Shown: one piece after another, positions 12,298 to 13,763 of the stretch | Position numbering within the stretch: the first letter of the stretch is position 1 | Layout of the letters: every line of letters starts with the position of its first letter | DNA from: Candidatus Aenigmatarchaeota archaeon | Lineage (GTDB): Archaea; Aenigmatarchaeota; Aenigmatarchaeia; QMZP01; JAUXAV01 | Length of the DNA: 13,763 nt | Assembly: GCA_030619735.1 (NCBI GenBank) | Contig: JAUXAV010000019.1 | Coordinates: 1 to 13,763 of the forward strand | Direction: 5' to 3' | The notes under the pieces: model-generated | Databases searched by the model: none | What the model saw: the letters and a program-made list of their open reading frames with translations, nothing else | Told to the model about the DNA's origin: nothing | Translations under genes and position numbers: made by a program

Positions 12298-12648
12298 TTA
12301 TCTTTCCTTTTTCTTAACCTTCTTTTGCCTTTTGGTTTTCCCTTTTTCCCTGAGCCCGGCTTCCTTAACCTTTGCAATGGAGTATCCCTTTGCCTTTTTA
12401 CTTACTTCCATGGGCTTAAATAGGTATTTGATTAGAACGCCGAGGAATGTGCAGATATACACTGCCACCAGGATGATTATAAATATGAATATTATCAGAA
12501 TTGCCTCCATTATGTAGGGGAAGATTCCTGTGAAAATCGGCAGGAGATAGGGTGTCAGGAGCCATGCTAGTACAAGGCTTACAATAATCACCGCAGCCCC
12601 TAATAGAAAGGAGCCTCCCAGACCGAGGAAGTATTTTTTGTCAGGCAT
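12298..12648 (-). CDS. Small two-helix membrane protein with basic tail
   Basis: A 116-aa protein of unknown function. Two hydrophobic segments are clear: about 12-38 (LLGAAVIIVSLVLAWLLTPY) and about 46-72 (MEAILIIFIFIIILVAVYIC). The C-terminal ~40 residues are strongly basic (KKAKGYSIAKVKEAG, then KGKTKRQKKVKKKER), so they are likely cytoplasmic and could touch RNA or the ribosome. It lies 18 nt after the AIM24-family gene, with an AGGAGA-like SD about 15 nt before the ATG, and 2 nt before eS31, so it is part of the eS24-eS31 operon. No family is recognised. A membrane-ribosome link is only an inference from context and charge. Confidence 0.75.
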   Translation of the reverse strand: MPDKKYFLGLGGSFLLGAAVIIVSLVLAWLLTPYLLPIFTGIFPYIMEAILIIFIFIIILVAVYICTFLGVLIKYLFKPMEVSKKAKGYSIAKVKEAGLREKGKTKRQKKVKKKER

Positions 12649-12666
12649 AATTAGTCTTATTCTCTC

Positions 12667-13401
12667 CTATCTCCTTCCTGCGAGCACAGAGCCCAGGACC
12701 ATGCCCGCGGCCATGCTCCTTCCGCCCCTGCCTGGGAGATACTCTGCAAGCTTTCCTGCCAGCTCGCTTATTGGGAGGCTCTGCACCCAGACCCTGCCGG
12801 AGCCCGAGCATGTGGCAAGGAATAGGCCTTCGCCTCCCCAGATTATATTCTTCACGCCCTTTACCCTTTCCACGTCATATTTAACAGAGGAATCAAACAT
12901 TGCCAGGTTGCCTGTATCCACCCTTATCTTCTGGCCTGAACTGAGCTTTATCTCTGAGATTTCCCCGCCCACATTGAAGAAGGCCATGCCAGGACCCCTG
13001 AGCTTCATGAGGATAAGACCTTCTCCTCCCAGGAACCCTGCCCCTATTTTCCTTGTCCAGGTGGCGTCAAATTTTACAGAGCTCTCGGAGCAGAGAAAGG
13101 CGTCTTTCTGGGCGATTATCTCGTCCTTGGGCCCCAGCCGCATGGGGATTATCTTGCCCGGGAATTCAGAGCCGAACGAGACTGTTCCGTTTCCAGCAGC
13201 GCTTCTGAAATTGACAAGGAAAAAGCTCTCGCCGGCGAATTTCCTTTTTATGCCGGCCCATAATCCTCCTTTTGCCTCGGTCTTCATCTCCATGTTCTCG
13301 CTCATGAAGACCATTCTGCCTGACTCGGAAACAATGGTTTCCCCCTCTCCCAGCTCTATGTTCAGCATCTGCATTGTTGTGCCCTGGAGTGAATATTTCA
13401 T
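12667..13401 (-). CDS. AIM24 / TIGR00266 family protein
   Basis: A 244-aa beta-rich protein of the AIM24 family (named for a mitochondrial protein of yeast; biochemical role in prokaryotes unknown). Typical features are MQMLNIELGEGETIVSESGRMVFMS at the start, the GGLWAGIKRKFAGESFFLVNF block, FLGGEGLILMKLRGPGMAFF, the repeated GGEGLFLATCSGSGRVWVQSLP, and a Gly-rich C-terminus. Glycine-strand repeats suggest a trimeric beta-prism-like fold. No signal peptide is seen. Its ATG overlaps the eS24 stop (ATGA, 4 nt), showing translational coupling with a ribosomal protein gene. Confidence 0.9.
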   Translation of the reverse strand: MKYSLQGTTMQMLNIELGEGETIVSESGRMVFMSENMEMKTEAKGGLWAGIKRKFAGESFFLVNFRSAAGNGTVSFGSEFPGKIIPMRLGPKDEIIAQKDAFLCSESSVKFDATWTRKIGAGFLGGEGLILMKLRGPGMAFFNVGGEISEIKLSSGQKIRVDTGNLAMFDSSVKYDVERVKGVKNIIWGGEGLFLATCSGSGRVWVQSLPISELAGKLAEYLPGRGGRSMAAGMVLGSVLAGRR

Positions 13402-13763
13402 GCCTTCTCCTCTTTGGGGGGGCCTTCCTTCTTTTCCTCAAGGGGTTTCTCTTCTTCGGTTGGCTTCTCTTCCCTTTTCTCTTCCGCAGGGGCTTCCTCT
13501 TTCTTTTCCCCTGCCGGTGCTTCCCCCTCCTTTGCTCCCTCAGGGGGCTTCTCTCCCTCCTTGGGGGCCTCGGGAGGGGCGGGGGCAGCAGCCTTCTTCC
13601 TGGGCGCCATCCTGCCCTTCATCTTCTCCAGCTTGTTTTTGGGAATCTCATCCTTCTTCTTGTAGGCCAGGACCCTGGCCTCTGAGATGTTCTTGCCAGG
13701 GACTGAGAATATCTTGTCAATTATAAGCAGGTCCTCCCTGGACTTCAGGGCCTTTGCAAGCTC
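13398..13763 (-). CDS. rps24e: 30S ribosomal protein eS24, 5' part beyond the window, with long charged tail
   Basis: The frame is open from the window edge (13763) and gives 121 visible residues; the start lies outside. The first ~50 (ELAKALKSREDLLIIDKIFS, VPGKNISEARVLAYKKKDEI) match the C-terminal half of eS24, including the conserved DKIF...G...A.V..Y pattern. Archaeal eS24 usually ends soon after; here about 65 more residues form a low-complexity tail of K, E, P and A (APAPPEAPKEGEKPPEGAKE and similar), presumably disordered. The stop overlaps the ATG of the AIM24-family gene. The internal ATG at 13622 is not the true start because eS24 homology lies upstream of it. Confidence 0.88.
   Translation of the reverse strand, partial: ELAKALKSREDLLIIDKIFSVPGKNISEARVLAYKKKDEIPKNKLEKMKGRMAPRKKAAAPAPPEAPKEGEKPPEGAKEGEAPAGEKKEEAPAEEKREEKPTEEEKPLEEKKEGPPKEEKA

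Noticed and set aside
12638..13726. Long open frame of 362 codons on the plus strand
   Set aside because: It lies antisense to the AIM24-family and eS24 genes, is rich in Ser/Pro/Phe/Leu as expected for the complement of GC-rich coding DNA, and has no recognisable domain.

Overview
The window is from an archaeon. Evidence: the archaeal order uS5-uL30-uL15-SecY, the archaeal/eukaryotic-only ribosomal proteins eS24 and eS31, the KEOPS subunits Bud32 and Kae1, and AT-rich TATA-like boxes centred about 25-30 nt before many start codons (leaderless transcripts). Very tight packing, tiny genes and several unplaceable proteins suggest a small-genome, DPANN-like lineage, but this placement is an inference and no phylum can be read from the sequence.

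Layout from left to right. At 1-38 (minus) is the first dozen codons of a gene running off the edge. At 133-720 (plus) is a flavodoxin-like Fe-S flavoprotein. At 733-5599 (minus) is one long block, read bud32, uS5, uL30, uL15, NUDIX hydrolase, two very small zinc-ribbon proteins (35 and 57 aa), secY and an ACT-domain protein. At 5638-6552 (minus) is an unknown 304-aa protein, divergent from a 99-aa unknown (6611-6910, plus), which is followed by a small EF-Tu-domain-II-like protein (6959-7219, plus). At 7220-9581 is a sparsely coding stretch: a degenerate response-regulator receiver (8496-8990, minus) with an apparent frameshift near its 3' end, a structured ~166-nt leader, an unrecognised 277-aa protein (7428-8261, minus) ending in a bacterial-style hairpin/T-run terminator, and ~590 nt of non-coding DNA with inverted repeats. 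At 9582-10565 (minus) is kae1 with a hairpin-rich leader. At 10688-12016 (plus) is a PurF-like protein lacking the glutaminase cysteine. At 12020-13763 (minus) are eS24 (cut by the window edge), an AIM24-family protein, a two-helix membrane protein and eS31.

How they fit together. Core information-processing genes dominate: ribosomal proteins, the Sec channel, and the KEOPS kinase and t6A-forming subunit. In many archaea eS24, eS31, kae1 and bud32 are neighbours. Here bud32 instead heads the uS5-secY block about 4 kb from kae1, and the PurF-like gene sits in opposite orientation between eS31 and kae1. Accessory genes (flavoprotein, ACT protein, 304-aa and 99-aa proteins, PurF-like) look more AT-rich than the core genes. 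The most striking item is the PurF-like protein: it lacks the catalytic Cys and shows altered glutaminase and PRPP-loop residues, yet keeps four cysteines aligning with the 4Fe-4S ligands of Bacillus-type PurF. No tRNA, rRNA, CRISPR array or insertion sequence was found.
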